Notes: generated by a model not told the origin, from the sequence alone. A DNA stretch of 64,000 bases from Protonemura montana (GCA_947568835.1 OX387608.1:18758535-18822534); one strand, 5' to 3'; counted from the first letter of the stretch, positions 11,941-23,870 are shown. Numbers and translations are program-made.

Positions 11941-12238
11941 TGGGGACAGGCAAAGGGTTATTTAACACTAGACATAAAATTAACTATAAACTGGATAAAC
12001 CAGCTTTTCAAAATTATAAAAGGGGGCCCACCTATGCGGGTTGTGAGCTTTAGAGGGCATTGCCGGCGGATCTTCAAATCAAAAAGGACAAGAAATTCAA
12101 AATTGTGCTCAAGAATTTTCTACTTGAAAAATGTTTTTCTACTGTAAAAGATTTTTTATTGTTTAAGGTAGAGACAATGAAAAATTGTAGTGTAAATGTA
12201 AATATTATAGTACCTAAAAATGTTGCTATAGATACATA
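11941..12238 (+). pseudogene. older LINE ORF2 C-terminal fragment carried inside the hAT element
   Basis: The plus strand resembles 50169-50465 on the minus strand, where the reading frame is still open: RGPTYAGELYRALPADLQ, then FLLEKCFYTVKDFLL. Here a stop interrupts the block near 12050. Because both hAT copies carry it, the capture predates their spread. Confidence 0.75.
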
Positions 12239-12603
12239 AGACGTATATGTTGTTTAAAATGCCTTGTGTTTTCCCCAAACAAAATCGTGGATACAAGATG
12301 AGTCAATGGATGTTTTCGGAACAAACCAGTGAAACATTTTTTTTTCGAGTGGAAAAATTAAAAACAAAAAAGTTGTAAACATAATAAGCAAATAATTTTA
12401 ATCTGAATTTCTTAAATCTCAATATAACTTCGGAACCTGTATGGAACCTTTAAGGAACCGAAAAGAACCCATGATTTAATAAGGGTTCCGGTTCTTGGAA
12501 ATTAATAATAACGGTTCTGGTTCCGGTTTCGGTTCCAAGAAAATACGGGTTTTTTCGGGTTCCGGTTCCAGTTTCGGTTCCGGTTCGGGTCCCTGGTTAC
12601 AAC

Positions 12604-13350
12604 CATGGGTGGCGTTGGTCTCCCTTTCTCACAAACACAAACACGCTCCGGAAACAGCTCCTGTCTTCATGATTTATTTAAATAACATGATTACAGCAAA
12701 CTGTTTACACCGCACCACGTGGTAGGCGCCGTGTTTCTTCAGATTATAGCATTTCAATCGCGTCGTGACGAGGAGGGGAGACCAAATGAGTCTTAGCGAG
12801 CCGTGTATGCCTGTCTCCAGAGCTCTCGTTTTCAACTCCTTCACCCAAGCGCGAAATTTTCAAGATACGCGGATGTCTCGAAATTGACTGACAAACCAGA
12901 TTAAAATATAGTCATTCACTCACAAAAAAACTATTTCCCTAGCTTTTCTCCATCAGCTAACAGATCTGAGACTCTTTTCCTATTCAATAATGTTTTATGC
13001 CAAGCCCAAATAACCCATGCGACGGAAATTCTATCACTAGGCAGGCTGCTTCAAACATTTTGCAATTTGCTATGCAGTTACATAAAACAAGTGGTTATCA
13101 TACAATATACCAACTTCTTTATGAGAGCGAAATAATACATTTTGATCAATGGCTTATATGGGCCTCTACGGGCCATTTTCAAAGGGATCGTTAAGTAACT
13201 AACGGTTATTTAAAATAAATAAACCATCTAATTGGTTGTAGCCAAGCAAATAACAAGTTAACCAATAGCTACATTTTTAACGAGGCATTGAATAAGCGGT
13301 CCTGAGAAGGATAGATGCAGCCAAACGGGGTCCATATCCAACCCATATGC
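12604..13350. other. no gene seen
   Basis: Spacer between the hAT and Kolobok elements. The 65-codon ORF at 12997-13194 has no recognisable feature. Confidence 0.3.
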
Positions 13351-13354
13351 TTAA

Positions 13355-13389
13355 AGGGGCATTTACCCTTCAAAATTATTTTTTACCAT
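13355..13389 (+). repeat. Kolobok left terminal inverted repeat
   Basis: 35 bp, identical to the reverse complement of 18791-18825. TTAA precedes it. Confidence 0.92.
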
Positions 13390-13790
13390 AGATTCGTAAC
13401 TGTAGTATGAGATGAAATTGACATATTAAAAATAATTTTCTGAAAAAATGGATCTGCAATTCATTATCTAAGATTTGTGGCTTTTCGCGCGGCGCGATCT
13501 GCGAGCTGAGTACGATTCTCTTGTAGAGTCCTGTCTTTCCCTGCGGTCGCTCTGTTGGCCGGCAGCGTGTGCGCACACTTCCCCTCCAACCAGTCCGACT
13601 CGCATGCATTGCTAATGGTAGCGAGTTTAGCTGCGTTTTTTATAACGCGATATAGGTTATTTAAAATCTATTTTACACTAGAAAAACCGTTAATGTAACT
13701 TTTTAAAAGATTCAAAGAGACAGAATATTTAGATCAAATGTCAAACATTTGAGAGTTTTACACTTTCGTGTATAATTTTAATAATTTAAC

Positions 13791-15281
13791 ATGCCGTGTT
13801 GTTTCGTATTTGGCTGTTCAAATAATGCCTTAAAGAATGAGGGAGCCTTTCCATCGTCTGGATTTCTAAAAGTGTTTCTTTATCGGTTCCCGAATAAAGA
13901 TAAAAATCCAGATCAATTACAAAACTGGACTGATTTGTTGGCGAGAAAAGGCAATCCAACGATCCACAGTCGCGTTTGTTCCAATCATTTTTTGAAGTCG
14001 GATTTTAACGCAGATGCTTTGTAACGAATGAGTGACCAAGTCACTTGAATCGAGGGGTACACTGTCAAGTGATATTCTCACCCCACTCATGGCAAAAGGC
14101 ATCGATCCCTCGGAAACATAGCGATTGCGACTGCTATGTTATTCCGCTGCTGTAAGTTTCCGCAATTTTCAACAGCTTGCTTACATTGTACAACTTGCGT
14201 TTTTCTCGGCGAAAACATACCACACCATCATCAATAGCTATGTCAATGGTATAATAGCAAAAGTGTGGCATGAACACCGCCAAAGTAACATTGACAGCCT
14301 TTTGAACGATGAGGCTCCAGTGTGGCTGGCCGGAGACGGACAATACGACTCCCCTGGCTACTGTGGCAGGCTGCGAGCGCGTGTTATGGAGACTTCGCGA
14401 CGGGGACCACGTGCCCATCGAGCTGATGGCGACGGACCGACATCGCGGTATCGGCCTCCTAATGTGAACTACATTTCCCGAAGTGCATCACGAGTTCGAC
14501 GTATAGCACCAAAAGCCTCCAAAAGAAAATACGTGCGCTAGAAAAAAAAACGCCTCAACTTGCAGAGTGGAAGCCAGCGATCAGTCACCATTTGTGGTTG
14601 TCGTCGATGACCTGTAAAAACAATGCCGACTTTCCTCGTTTACCGCTTTACATCATTGCTGAACCACGTGGTAAACATTCACTCTTGGACAGGCGGCACA
14701 ATATACAATGAGTGTGCTCACCCCCCACTCTCTGCCGACGATGTCAGAGTAAAGAAGTGGTTTAACCTAAGATCAGAAGCTTTTGCTAAATTGAAGGGAA
14801 TAGTCGAGGATAAAACCTTCTTGAAAGATATTCGTCACGCCAGCAACTATTGCCATACTGGAGGACTCTAGGCATATCATAGCACTCGGCTAAAATGTTT
14901 ACCCAAGCGGCTGCATTTTGGCTACGTAAGCATGCGTTTGCGGTCTATCATTGCTATTCTGGACCACAATAACAACGTAGGCAGGAAGGCAAAGTCGCAG
15001 AAAGCGCAATGTTCTAAAGTTTCTGCTAGGTGGGTATTGAAAAATGTTTACAAACTAAAAACATCAACATGGAAACGAGGTATCTTATCAGAGGTATTAG
15101 CTTGCTTCTTGCCGCCGGGGTTGAGTGATTTGCCCAGTGTGACAAAGCCAGCTGATTAGCCCGCTAACATTGCTCCTGTACCCCGACCATCTCTTGAGGC
15201 CATTCGAAGAAATTACCAGACGCGATATCCCAACAAACAATCAGCTGATAGCGCGCAGGCCGGTCCTTCATCAGCAGAATA
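13791..15281 (+). pseudogene. Kolobok transposase relic (THAP + DDE)
   Basis: Part 1 (13791-14024) is a THAP domain: MPCCFVFGCSNNA, YRFPNK, W, RVCSNHF. Part 2 (about 14125-14360) has FQQLAYIVQLAFFSAKTYH and then LAGDGQYDSPGYC, matching the GDGRxDSPG block of Kolobok transposases that holds a catalytic Asp. Most of the core after this is deleted or scrambled. Part 3 (about 14640-15281) has NECAHPPLSADDVRVKKW, DIRHASNYCHTGGL, a stop at 14869-14871, then PKRLHFGYVS, IIAILDHNNNVGRKAK and, after a second stop at 15157-15159, NIAPVPRPSLEAIRR ending at the stop near 15281. These blocks match the C-terminal half of the family as I remember it. There are several breaks and no intact product. Confidence 0.82.
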
Positions 15282-15392
15282 AAATAAGATCGCCTTGCTG
15301 ACATTGATTGTTCCTAACAAGGCTAAGAACGTATTTAAAATATAATTGTTCGGTTGATCTCATCTTGTATGACTGCTTTCAGTTTAATTGCA

Positions 15393-16043
15393 CTAAAATT
15401 TAAAACTAATGCAACTTAGCGACTTCGGACTCACATATCTTCTCGGTTCAGTTCGGCGAAGTAGCCCACTGTTGTTTTCAGCTGATTCCATGAAACCAAT
15501 ATAGTTGCCAGCCGGATCGGGATAGCGCTTCCTTATCTTTTTTACAGCACAGGAGGGGACGACAATCCGGTTATTTTTGCCAATGGATTGCCACGAGTTA
15601 ATCCAGCACACAAACTGTCGGTACGCTAAATGCCGCCAAAGATTGTTCGGAATAGGGTCTACTGCATACGACTTCTTTTTTTCTTTGTCTTTCGTGCTCA
15701 ACAAAATATGATGTCGAAATATGTTCAACGATTCGGTTGACAAAATTATTGTAACAAATGTTCGGTGGTCAGTAATGCAAACATTGTCTTCTGACACTGT
15801 TTTTACGGCAGCTATTTCCATGCAGCACACGCTCTCGTTGCCCGTTGACATTACTTCGCATTGTCCGCATTTACACCAACTATTCTTGTCACTTCTGTCA
15901 CAAGCATTTTCATGAGACTCTATCTGTGATCTAGCAATGCCAGTCCATTCTTCCTCAGTATATTCTGGCTCAAACAAAACTCCAATGTTTGCCATCGAAT
16001 AAATGTACGAATAGGCAAGTGTCACTGTGGGAACTAAAACCAA
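15393..16043 (-). CDS. P2RX7-type C-terminal domain protein inside Kolobok
   Basis: A 216-codon open frame on the minus strand; a more likely start is the Met at about 15995 (MANIGVLFEPEYTEEEW). The middle holds WCKCGQCEVM and CC, followed by LWRHLAYRQFVCWINSW, RIVVPSCAVKKIRKRYPD and GNYIGFME. This Cys cluster plus the AYRQF...PSC...IR..FP...G.Y.GF pattern is the C-terminal intracellular domain of vertebrate P2X7 receptors, which also occurs alone in many invertebrate proteins. No channel part is present, so a receptor function is not expected. It ends about 110 bp from the transposase stop, tail to tail, well inside the element. The frame is intact, unlike the transposase. Confidence 0.8.
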   Translation of the reverse strand: MVLVPTVTLAYSYIYSMANIGVLFEPEYTEEEWTGIARSQIESHENACDRSDKNSWCKCGQCEVMSTGNESVCCMEIAAVKTVSEDNVCITDHRTFVTIILSTESLNIFRHHILLSTKDKEKKKSYAVDPIPNNLWRHLAYRQFVCWINSWQSIGKNNRIVVPSCAVKKIRKRYPDPAGNYIGFMESAENNSGLLRRTEPRRYVSPKSLSCISFKF

Positions 16044-16220
16044 AGACCATAGATAGGGTTAAGATATGAGACTCTCTGTTGGTAAATTGCCGAACTGTTT
16101 TGGTGAAAATATGACAACTCCGTTTTGTGAAAATATGGCACCATTGCTTTTCGATACCTTTTTAAAAAATGCGGGAAATTTTGAACGGGAGTTTTGGTAC
16201 CAGCCAGTTCGCTTGTTGCT

Positions 16221-16352
16221 GAATACTTTTCCAAGTGACTTGATGAAACCAGTTTTTAAAATCATACAAAAATCTTTGTATTTAGAACTAAATACATTGA
16301 TTTTTGTATGATTTTAGAAGCCGATTTCATCAAGTCACTTGGAGAAGTATTT
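16221..16352. repeat. long hairpin inside Kolobok
   Basis: Arms of about 60 bp (gaatacttttccaagtgact ... aaaatcatacaaaaatc and the near reverse complement) around a centre near 16287. It lies upstream of the P2RX7-domain ORF on the minus strand. It could be a tiny nested foldback element or a structured leader. ORFs 16034-16311 simply mirror the palindrome. Confidence 0.75.
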
Positions 16353-16654
16353 TTCATTCTTCCAAGACTTGAAATGAGCTGAACAATTGTGTTTGCTGTA
16401 TAATAGGTACATTTATTATAGAAAAGTAAACTTTAAATAAGACATAATTAAAAAAATAGGAACTTATCTACCAATAGAGAATAATAATGTAAGTAGTTGG
16501 TAATCAGTTGATATTGAAGAATAGTTGCGTCTTTGGCAAAATAAAAATAGAAAGTGTTCAAAGTATAAAATCTAAGATAAATTATTATAAATAAAATATT
16601 GAACAGCTAAATGGTCTTAAATATTTAAAAAAAGAGTAATATTTTAACAAAATC

Positions 16655-17016
16655 CTAAGAAATAGGAACAATAAAAATATTGACGTCGTCTTGGTTATAA
16701 TCGGTGTGGTCGATGTCAGGGAAATTTGATGTCTGGCCTGGTGATGTCGATGTATGTTGGCTGGTAGTCTTGGCCGGAACCGAGGCTACTGCAGCCGGAT
16801 CTGAAACAACATAAAAGACAGTATAAAATCTACAGAAATGACTACTTGTAGAGACCTTTTCTGATCTTTTACTGCCGGGCAGTTGGCTTCGCACCAGCTG
16901 GTTGCCTGTCTTTCATGGCGTGGTTGCCCTTCTTGCAAAAGTGATGGATAATGACGCGGCAAAGGAGAGTAATCACTTTTACAGCCTAACGCCTGGCGGT
17001 AACGACCCTCAGGCAT
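16655..17016 (-). CDS. unrecognised ORF(s) inside Kolobok
   Basis: Two overlapping minus-strand frames (17016-16786 and 16894-16655), upstream of the P2RX7-domain ORF in the same direction. The first has EGRYRQALGCKSD and SWCEANCPAVKDQK. The second is Ser/Thr-rich and ends in an acidic stretch. A sequence like an intron end (tttatgttgtttcag) lies between them near 16800, so they may be exons of one gene, but no donor joins the frames cleanly. Function is unknown. Confidence 0.35.
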
Positions 17017-17039
17017 ATAAAAGATATTCTAAAAATAAT

Positions 17040-18790
17040 TAATCGTATAACAAGCACTTAGGAAGGAGATTCAGGTAACTTCAAAAGTTAAGCGAAACAA
17101 TTTTGTATGCAAATAAATAATTTGGCTGTAATGTAACTTAACTTGACTTTGGTAGTTGATCACTTGAAAACAAAACTATACCAGCCAGCAGCTTTTGCTG
17201 CTACTTAGTTTAACTTAAACTACTGGACCCCTATTTACTAACGTGGTGCGTATTTGGTGTGGCTTTAAAAGTGCGGCTTTTGGCCGTCGACCGAACTCAG
17301 TTAAATCCGAAAGCCGCAAAGTTTTGTTTTCACCAACTATTTATATTTCGACCTAGCGCACAAAACGGTAAAATATCAACAAAATAGCTTATCGTTTACC
17401 AAGGCTGTCACACAAGTTAACGTCTCTTTAACCTCACTTCACCCAAATACGCAGCTGCATCAAGCTAGGTTTGAATGCCGCATTCGGGTTTGAAACCCAC
17501 GGCTTCTGACAGTAAAAAAGTTAGTGAATAGCGGTCCTGGCCGGTTCTAAACAATGTAAACTTCACATATTAACCTAACTTTACATTGAAATTAATCGAC
17601 ACATCGGGTAACTAACCTACTAATATAAATCGAACAACACCAAAAGACATAGCTAAATTAAAAGAGGGCATGGAAACTAATATAAAATAGTACTTCCTTT
17701 AGAATGCAGATGTTAAATCAGCACACGACTGCGTCTCTCGTCTCTCCTTTGTTATTCATTACCTGAAAGAACGATACGATTAAAAAATATTACGATAACA
17801 TAACAATAATGTTAGGTTATTGTAGGTAGCAGCAGTGATAAACTGAATGATTGAAAATAATAATTAGGATACTTAAATCGCCAAATTAACTGCACGGCAA
17901 AAACAAACGGGTAACTATTGCATTGGCAAATATTACATTGAGAAAAAAACAACGCATGGCTTCTTTAAAATCAGATAATGTAAACCGAAAAATACGCGCT
18001 TGGTACGGAAGATAAACAACATTTAATTTCAAACGAAGATCAGCTACAAATGAACTACAACCCATACTAAAGTAATAATTAAATCAACAGTAGTATTCCT
18101 AAAATGCATGAACAGTAAAAAAACGTAGGCACTTACTTTATTTCAGCTAATTTCCTTCTTTTTCACAAATTCCGGCGTTGCGTCCGCCAACGAAAACAAC
18201 GGCCATTTGCAATAACTTTGAATCACAGAAGGCACCAGGATAACGACCAATCAGATCCACGGAAATTATGACGAATAGCGCTCGTAGCGCCTCTGTGAGC
18301 GGATGCCTCACAACACTCTGCCTCAAATCCCCCTTACCAGCCTTCAGCCCCTTGACTAAAACGATGTAAACAAAGTATAATGAGACGGAGTCGCCAAAAG
18401 TCTATCCGATTTCTACCGATTCTCCCTTCGCTGCCGCTACGGCTCGGCCGTGGCACGCTAAGAGCGGCACTGCACGAAAATATGCAGCATGCTAATTACA
18501 CACCTGCGGTAATTCGCTTACCGTGGCTAAACGAATAATTTTATCATAAAGCCAAATTAAATCAACACAGAGTACGGATGGAGGACTATGCTCAAATTAT
18601 TTGAATTTTTTGTGATCAGAGGTTTGTCTAGGTGCTAGGGGTCGAAAAAGCACTACGGGTTATTTCTTAAGGGAGTATTTTTTCTAAGCACTCAAGCCGA
18701 AAAACGCGGACTTTGACAATTTCTGCAAGGATGGCCGTGGACAAAGGAGTTTTTTTTAGTCCATGTGCCATTATTAAATCTTGCAAATCC
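17040..18790. other. right half of Kolobok, no gene seen
   Basis: Noncoding in all frames beyond about 60 codons. GC rises around 18200-18480, where a promoter for the minus-strand ORFs could sit; this is inference. Confidence 0.3.
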
Positions 18791-18825
18791 ATGGTAAAAA
18801 ATAATTTTGAAGGGTAAATGCCCCT
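18791..18825 (-). repeat. Kolobok right terminal inverted repeat
   Basis: 35 bp, reverse complement of 13355-13389, followed by TTAA. Confidence 0.92.
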
Positions 18826-18829
18826 TTAA

Positions 18830-20514
18830 GTATTCGTCTAAAAGTATTTACGGAATTCATCAAAGAAAATCCTACGTGTTTCAACCCACATTTTGGCGAT
18901 TTTTCGCCGGCACTCGCGACCTCGCTTAACGAATGTACCTACGTACAGTCAAACACACTGCACATTTCATTGTTAGTAAATAGTAGGTATAACTAGTATT
19001 AACCAGTCGTAATTTGTGCAAATTATTTATTAATATGTTTTCTGATCAACAAGCAACATCAATTGAAAATTAGTAGTGAGAATCGGCTGTTCGAATTGTA
19101 CCGTCCTTCGGAAGGGACGTTAGGCGGTTTTCTGCTGCAACTGACTCCAGCTCAACTTTTCGTTTCTATGGGCTCGGTTTGGTTATTATTGTCTTCATGG
19201 CTTATGCTTTAGCATGAAAATGTGCCGTTTGAGGACCCAAGTTTCTTCTACAAATGCTAACTCAACCACTCAAGATAACCAATCCCAAAAATTAAAAATT
19301 GAAAAAAAATCGTCACAGACTTGAGTTACTCTTTTACCTACAACGCTCTCGCTTGTTATCATATCTTGAACGTGTGTGTCATGCAATTGTAGAGATGATT
19401 GCAACGCTGGATCTTTTGTTCTACTCGAAAGACTGGCAGCGGTGTCTTGGCGCTTATCGCGATAATAATCCCCTGCATCCTCATCACATAGTTCCGTCAA
19501 TAGATTTTGCGTCTCTGGGTTTGGCAAGCCCGAGTCGAGTTTTCGTAGCGATTCACATTGTACTCATGCAGCAGATATATTCATATATATGCGAATCGCG
19601 AATATATATTTTTTTAATAATGTAATAATATAAATTATATTATTGGCTATACATCCAATCTGACGCACGCACGTATTTCTTTAAAAAATGCTTAGCGTTG
19701 CCAAATGCTAACCATCACATTTCGGGAACCCAGTAAGGTTTAGTCAGTGATGAATTCATAACATTTTTAGTGGGGGTACGCAATAAAATTAACTATATTT
19801 GTAGTGAGCTGGAAGCGGTCAGATCTTCTAGGCGATTGCGCCGAAAGGAGAGAAAATAGGGGGTAGCCTCACGCAACATTTGAATCCAACGTTTGTTCTG
19901 GAGTAAATTTACGAGTAGACGGTAAAATTAGGCTTTGAATTACTTGGTAAGAATATCATATTGAAATACGCCGCCCACTCATACCGCTGAAAGCCAGACA
20001 CAGGAGTTAGTCTTTCAAATTGAATCTGAGATCACACACAATGTTTTAAAAAACGTTTGCAATATGACAGAAAGCAATCTTAAAAAAGCATATTTCACTA
20101 ATTGCCTGGGAAGTTTGCACGAACAAAAGACTCCATTGGATTTCCCATTTTTTTCGTCAGCAGCCTTGTATTCGAAGTAAAAGCTCCACCATACAGCATC
20201 GAAAGCCAACGAAATCAAATCACACTATGAACATTTATTAGGCTGGGATCTTCATAGAGGGGAAAAGTTATTGACATTTGAACTGCGCAAATTTGAGAAA
20301 AAATATTTGAAGAAATGGCTGTTGAGTAGAAATAAGTTGCGTATTTTGAGTATTTTTATATGTAAAGCATTGTGAGAATAAGCAAGAAATATAGGCACTT
20401 GAGTAAATTATGGAAAAGGTAAATACAAATTTCAGACACAATTATTAAAGTAGCAAAGCGATTTTGGAGCACTTATAGCAATTGTAAAGTAATAACTGCT
20501 GGTTCACTTGTTGT
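18830..20514. other. no gene seen
   Basis: Contains a pair of overlapping ORFs at 19270-19625 on opposite strands; neither is recognised. There is a very AT-rich stretch with tatata runs at 19570-19645. Confidence 0.3.
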
Positions 20515-21462
20515 GCCCGGTCTACACGGGAGTATTTGTCTCGGCAGTAGACTCGGAGCCAGTCTGCTGCCGAGTCTGTTGTAGAGTGCTGGCACAATAT
20601 TGCGTGCGTAGCTGTTTACGCAATACAGCATCGGCACAAGTTCTCTTCGGAGATGTCAGTTACAACTAGGCACGTCCCGTCAGCTGGCGGGACAGTCTCT
20701 ACTTTCTAGGTAATAGAGCTTGTGTCAGGATCAAAAACCGTCACGATTTTGAGGATGGATCCAAATACGATTGATCTTTGCCGCGATATACAGTGTATTT
20801 TAGACTTAGTGACAATAGTTAAGATAGTAGTAAAAGTTTCCGAAATATTTAAGGCTAGAAAGAAAAAAAGAATCCGTTCTTGCTGGCGACGAGAGTGGGT
20901 AGCAAGGCGAGAAGTTGACAGTTTGGGAACCAGTCTGTAGAAAATATGATGGAAATGAAGAAATGTTGACTTTGGGCAAATATTTTTTATTTGTTGGTGT
21001 GAGGTTATTGTGTTCATTTGGTCACTTGATGTCGTGATTTCGGGACAGAATGATAGAGTGATTAAATATTTTATTACCTGTTGTGGTATTTCGGCAAAAC
21101 TACGTTGCACAAACAGGGATTAGCTTCGTACAATTCTATTAATTGCTGGCACTCGACCCTCGTCCAAAACAATGTCATTTTCGGTGCCATCTTCTGAGTT
21201 TGGCGCAGTTTGGCGTCACTCAATGACAGACTGATGACACGCTCGCGGGTACATTTCTGATTGGTTGGTTTCAACGTAGATCTTTGTTCAAACAGAACAT
21301 GCGCTAATCTAAAATCTCTGCGGCAGATATCTACTACGTATCTTGTGCAGACTTGTAGTAGCACATGTTTGACAAAAGTTTCCGTCTACATGGGTTTAGT
21401 TTTCTCGTGTGGGAGACTGCGGAGGCAGAGAGCCGAGAAAAATACTTCCGTGTAGACCGGGC
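20515..21462 (-). mobile_element. PIF/Harbinger-like element, probably non-autonomous
   Basis: Inverted ends gcccggtctacacgggagta (20515) and its reverse complement, with one mismatch in 23 bp, at 21440-21462. GCCCG-type ends with 'TTAA' just outside on the right fit Harbinger, but the left flank is tgt, so the 3-bp target duplication is not clean. The interior has a minus-strand MADF exon, which fits the accessory DNA-binding protein of Harbinger transposons. No transposase is seen in its 948 bp. Confidence 0.65.
21078..21190 (-). CDS. MADF-domain first exon (Harbinger accessory protein)
   Basis: From an ATG at 21190 the minus strand reads MAPKM followed by QQLIELYEANPCLCNV and KYHNR. This is the start of a MADF (Myb/SANT-like) domain, normally LI.L...P.LW....YxNR. 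Directly after YHNR comes an AG|GTAATA splice donor, and the frame stops in the presumed intron. The Trp usual after PCL is a Cys here. Following exons were not found, so it may be a remnant. A longer in-frame extension upstream of the ATG (to 21364) has no domain character. Confidence 0.6.
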
Positions 21463-23790
21463 TTAATTCCTTCCGTTTGTCTTGTTTTGCCTGCTCCTTG
21501 TCTAAGAAGAAAATGCTCAGCCTCAGTCTCAGCCCATACTGTGTCAGCACATTATCGCCCACCTTGCATTGGCACTTAGTTCAAATTCGGGGTGACCAAA
21601 CTATTTGATTTTGAAAATAATGGGCATTAGCAAAGCTTTGTGGTTAATGCCTTAAGCTAAGTGAAACACAATATGCTGTTCGCCATCCCTGATGGGGACA
21701 TAACGTAGCCAGGATGAATGAACAAGTACTCCGTGGTCATATTTGGCTAAAGCAATCTCTTTCAACCTCCTTAAAAGACCACTGTGGTAATTTGTGACAA
21801 CGCTTTTGAGACATTGTTTCGGCCAGCACGACTGGATTGTTGCCCCAAGCAAAGCGTTTATCGCATTTTTCTTGAACTGAAGAATTTCGCCTCAATCAGA
21901 TGTTCGCCTTGAAATCATCGGGGTCGCACACAAACTTACAGCATTATTCTATGTCAATTTCTTTTGGGATTGTCTACAATGGATGTAATCGTTGTAAGGC
22001 AATGACGATCGTCAGCTGTGCCGCAGTTCATTCCAGTTATTGTTGTTTTCTCAACGAACTGTGAAATAGTTATTAACTAAAAATTCTGAGCTGCTAAAGC
22101 ACTTGGATGACTGATTCAATAGCATTTTTAAATGGTAAACCAGTTCTCTATTGCAACCTGGGTGCAACGCAATGTCAAAAAGAAGGAATAGCCTACTGAA
22201 AATAGTTGCCTCTGGGTAGAAATCCCATTGGTGGTGCTGGGCCAAGTTGGAATGCAAGTTTGAACAGGTTTCCAGAGCCCAGAACCCAAAATGTTTACAT
22301 GAATTTCAAGTGAATGATATTTTTCAGCGTCGAGATTTTAAATGAAAGAGAATATGAAAATCTGAGGTGTGCTGTGTGTTGTGTGTATGTTTTACTCGCA
22401 CGTTTAATTTTTATCATGTTCATCGTCGACCTTGGCAACAAGTTTGCAAAACAGGGTTTGCAGTCATGCAAGACTAGCGTCATTTTTTCAATTTTGCCCA
22501 GCAAATTTGTTGAAAACCATTTTGACGACTTGCTAATTCTTTACTCGAAAGATGTACCGTTAGTATTCGCGGAAGCGTTATGTATGACGTTTTTTAGCGC
22601 GAGCAATTTGAAACAGTTTTTGGGCTAGTACCGATTTTGTTTCATCTGCCATTGACCATGCTTTGACTAGTACTTTTTAGCTCGTGAGGCCAATGATTAA
22701 AGGACAAGCGGTTCTCTCGCTAAGAACTTGTGTGGCCATAGGGACCTTACTCTATTAAAAATTATTCGATCGGGTCAATCGTTTAGTTTTGGTAATTCTT
22801 TTGCAACCCACATATCCAATTTCCTCTTAAAACCTGGTTTTTAGGGCATATGTGGCTGACAACACTTAAATCCAATTCGATGATTATCGCTGAGAGTGTT
22901 CTTCACAGAGCGTATTGACAGAGTATTTTTTTGGTACCCAAGTACCTGCTTTCAGTTGCTGTTTACCAATCTTAACATGACCACTTAAAGTTGCGATGCC
23001 TGCGTTTGCTTTTCAGAACCAGAGCCAGCAATGCAAGTCCCATTCCCTTTCTTCCTGTGCAAGACATAATCTCGCTCTTTGGGACTGCAAGAGATTTCCT
23101 CTGTTTTCATACATACGTCTGTTAGAAGTCTTGGGCCGAAAAAACGATGTTAATTAGCCTTCTGCATTTGGTGCAGTACGATGGCATTGTAAATTATTTC
23201 TGAATGACTTGCACTATGCCACTTGTCTTACTTCATATATCTATACATATAATTTCACAATACATCAAACATGTTGAATAATGTTGAACATGAAAAAATT
23301 GATTGTAAAAGATCTCGTAAAGGGGTACGTCGATGCTCATTTTTGCAATAACATGTTCATTACTTCAGCCCCACTTTAGTGCTGCCTCTACCGTACGAAT
23401 TAAATTTGGCAAACCCACATTATGTTGTTCTTTTCTCGGCCATTTAATTCTAAATATTTCCCGCTAGCAAATAGCTCATGGTCCATCACATATTCTAAAG
23501 ACATGGCCTGCCGGCGCTCTACCATCTGTACTATATTTGTATGGTGCCATTCTTCGAAATTTCACAGCAGATTTCAATGCGTTATGCTTCGGTACTCTGT
23601 TGCTTCAAAATGACGCCGACTTATCACGATAATCTGTCCCTCATTAATTGATTTCATTAAAACCACAGCATATATTTTTTTCATTATTTTAATAGCTTTA
23701 ATTTTACTAATTTTACACAGCGGTCAAACAAGTGTTTCCACCCAATAAAACAATCGACATCCGGGCAACGCTGAAGCACTGACAATGTTC
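21463..23790. other. no gene seen
   Basis: About 2.3 kb with short ORFs only (longest 104 codons at 22314-22628, unrecognised). No tandem or inverted repeat stood out. Confidence 0.3.
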
Positions 23791-23802
23791 TCAGAGGCTT
23801 GG

Positions 23803-23870
23803 CCTATAAAAACAAGTGCCGTACACTGCGTGAGCTCAGTCTACTTGCGGCGTTCAAGAAGACAGGGTCG
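23803..23870 (+). promoter_or_regulatory. candidate RNA polymerase II core promoter
   Basis: A TATA box (ctataaaaac, 23804-23813) lies about 31 bp before a TCAGT initiator (23836-23840), the arthropod consensus with the start at the A. GGGTCG around +28 partly resembles a downstream promoter element. No ORF follows nearby, so it could be a cryptic site or part of a retroelement terminal repeat. Confidence 0.35.

Larger units (their letters stand above)
10664..12595 (+). mobile_element. hAT-type non-autonomous element, copy 1, with nested LINE
   Basis: The ends are cagggacccgaacc and its exact reverse complement ggttcgggtccctg. Flanks gctgcaac (10656-10663) and gttacaac (12596-12603) match at 6 of 8 bases, consistent with an aged 8-bp target duplication. 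CAGGG ends plus 8-bp duplications are typical of hAT elements. Both ends are built from repeated ggttcc/ggttccgg hexamers over about 80-150 bp, which may serve as subterminal transposase-binding sites (inference). A second copy lies inverted at 49807-51057. No hAT transposase is present. The interior contains an old LINE 3' fragment and a younger LINE insertion. Confidence 0.85.
13355..18825 (+). mobile_element. Kolobok DNA transposon, 5.5 kb, decayed
   Basis: Perfect 35-bp terminal inverted repeats start aggggcatttacccttcaaa and lie at 13355-13389 and 18791-18825. TTAA is duplicated on both sides (13351-13354 and 18826-18829). TTAA targets with AGGG-type ends and a THAP-bearing transposase define Kolobok. 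The plus strand carries a THAP plus DDE transposase relic in the left third. The minus strand carries an ORF with a P2RX7-type C-terminal domain, convergent with it. The right half is noncoding or unrecognised. With several stops and a deletion in the transposase it cannot move on its own. Confidence 0.88.

Noticed and set aside
16034..16311. ORFs on both strands around a palindrome
   Set aside because: They mirror each other through the hairpin at 16221-16352 and have no independent features.
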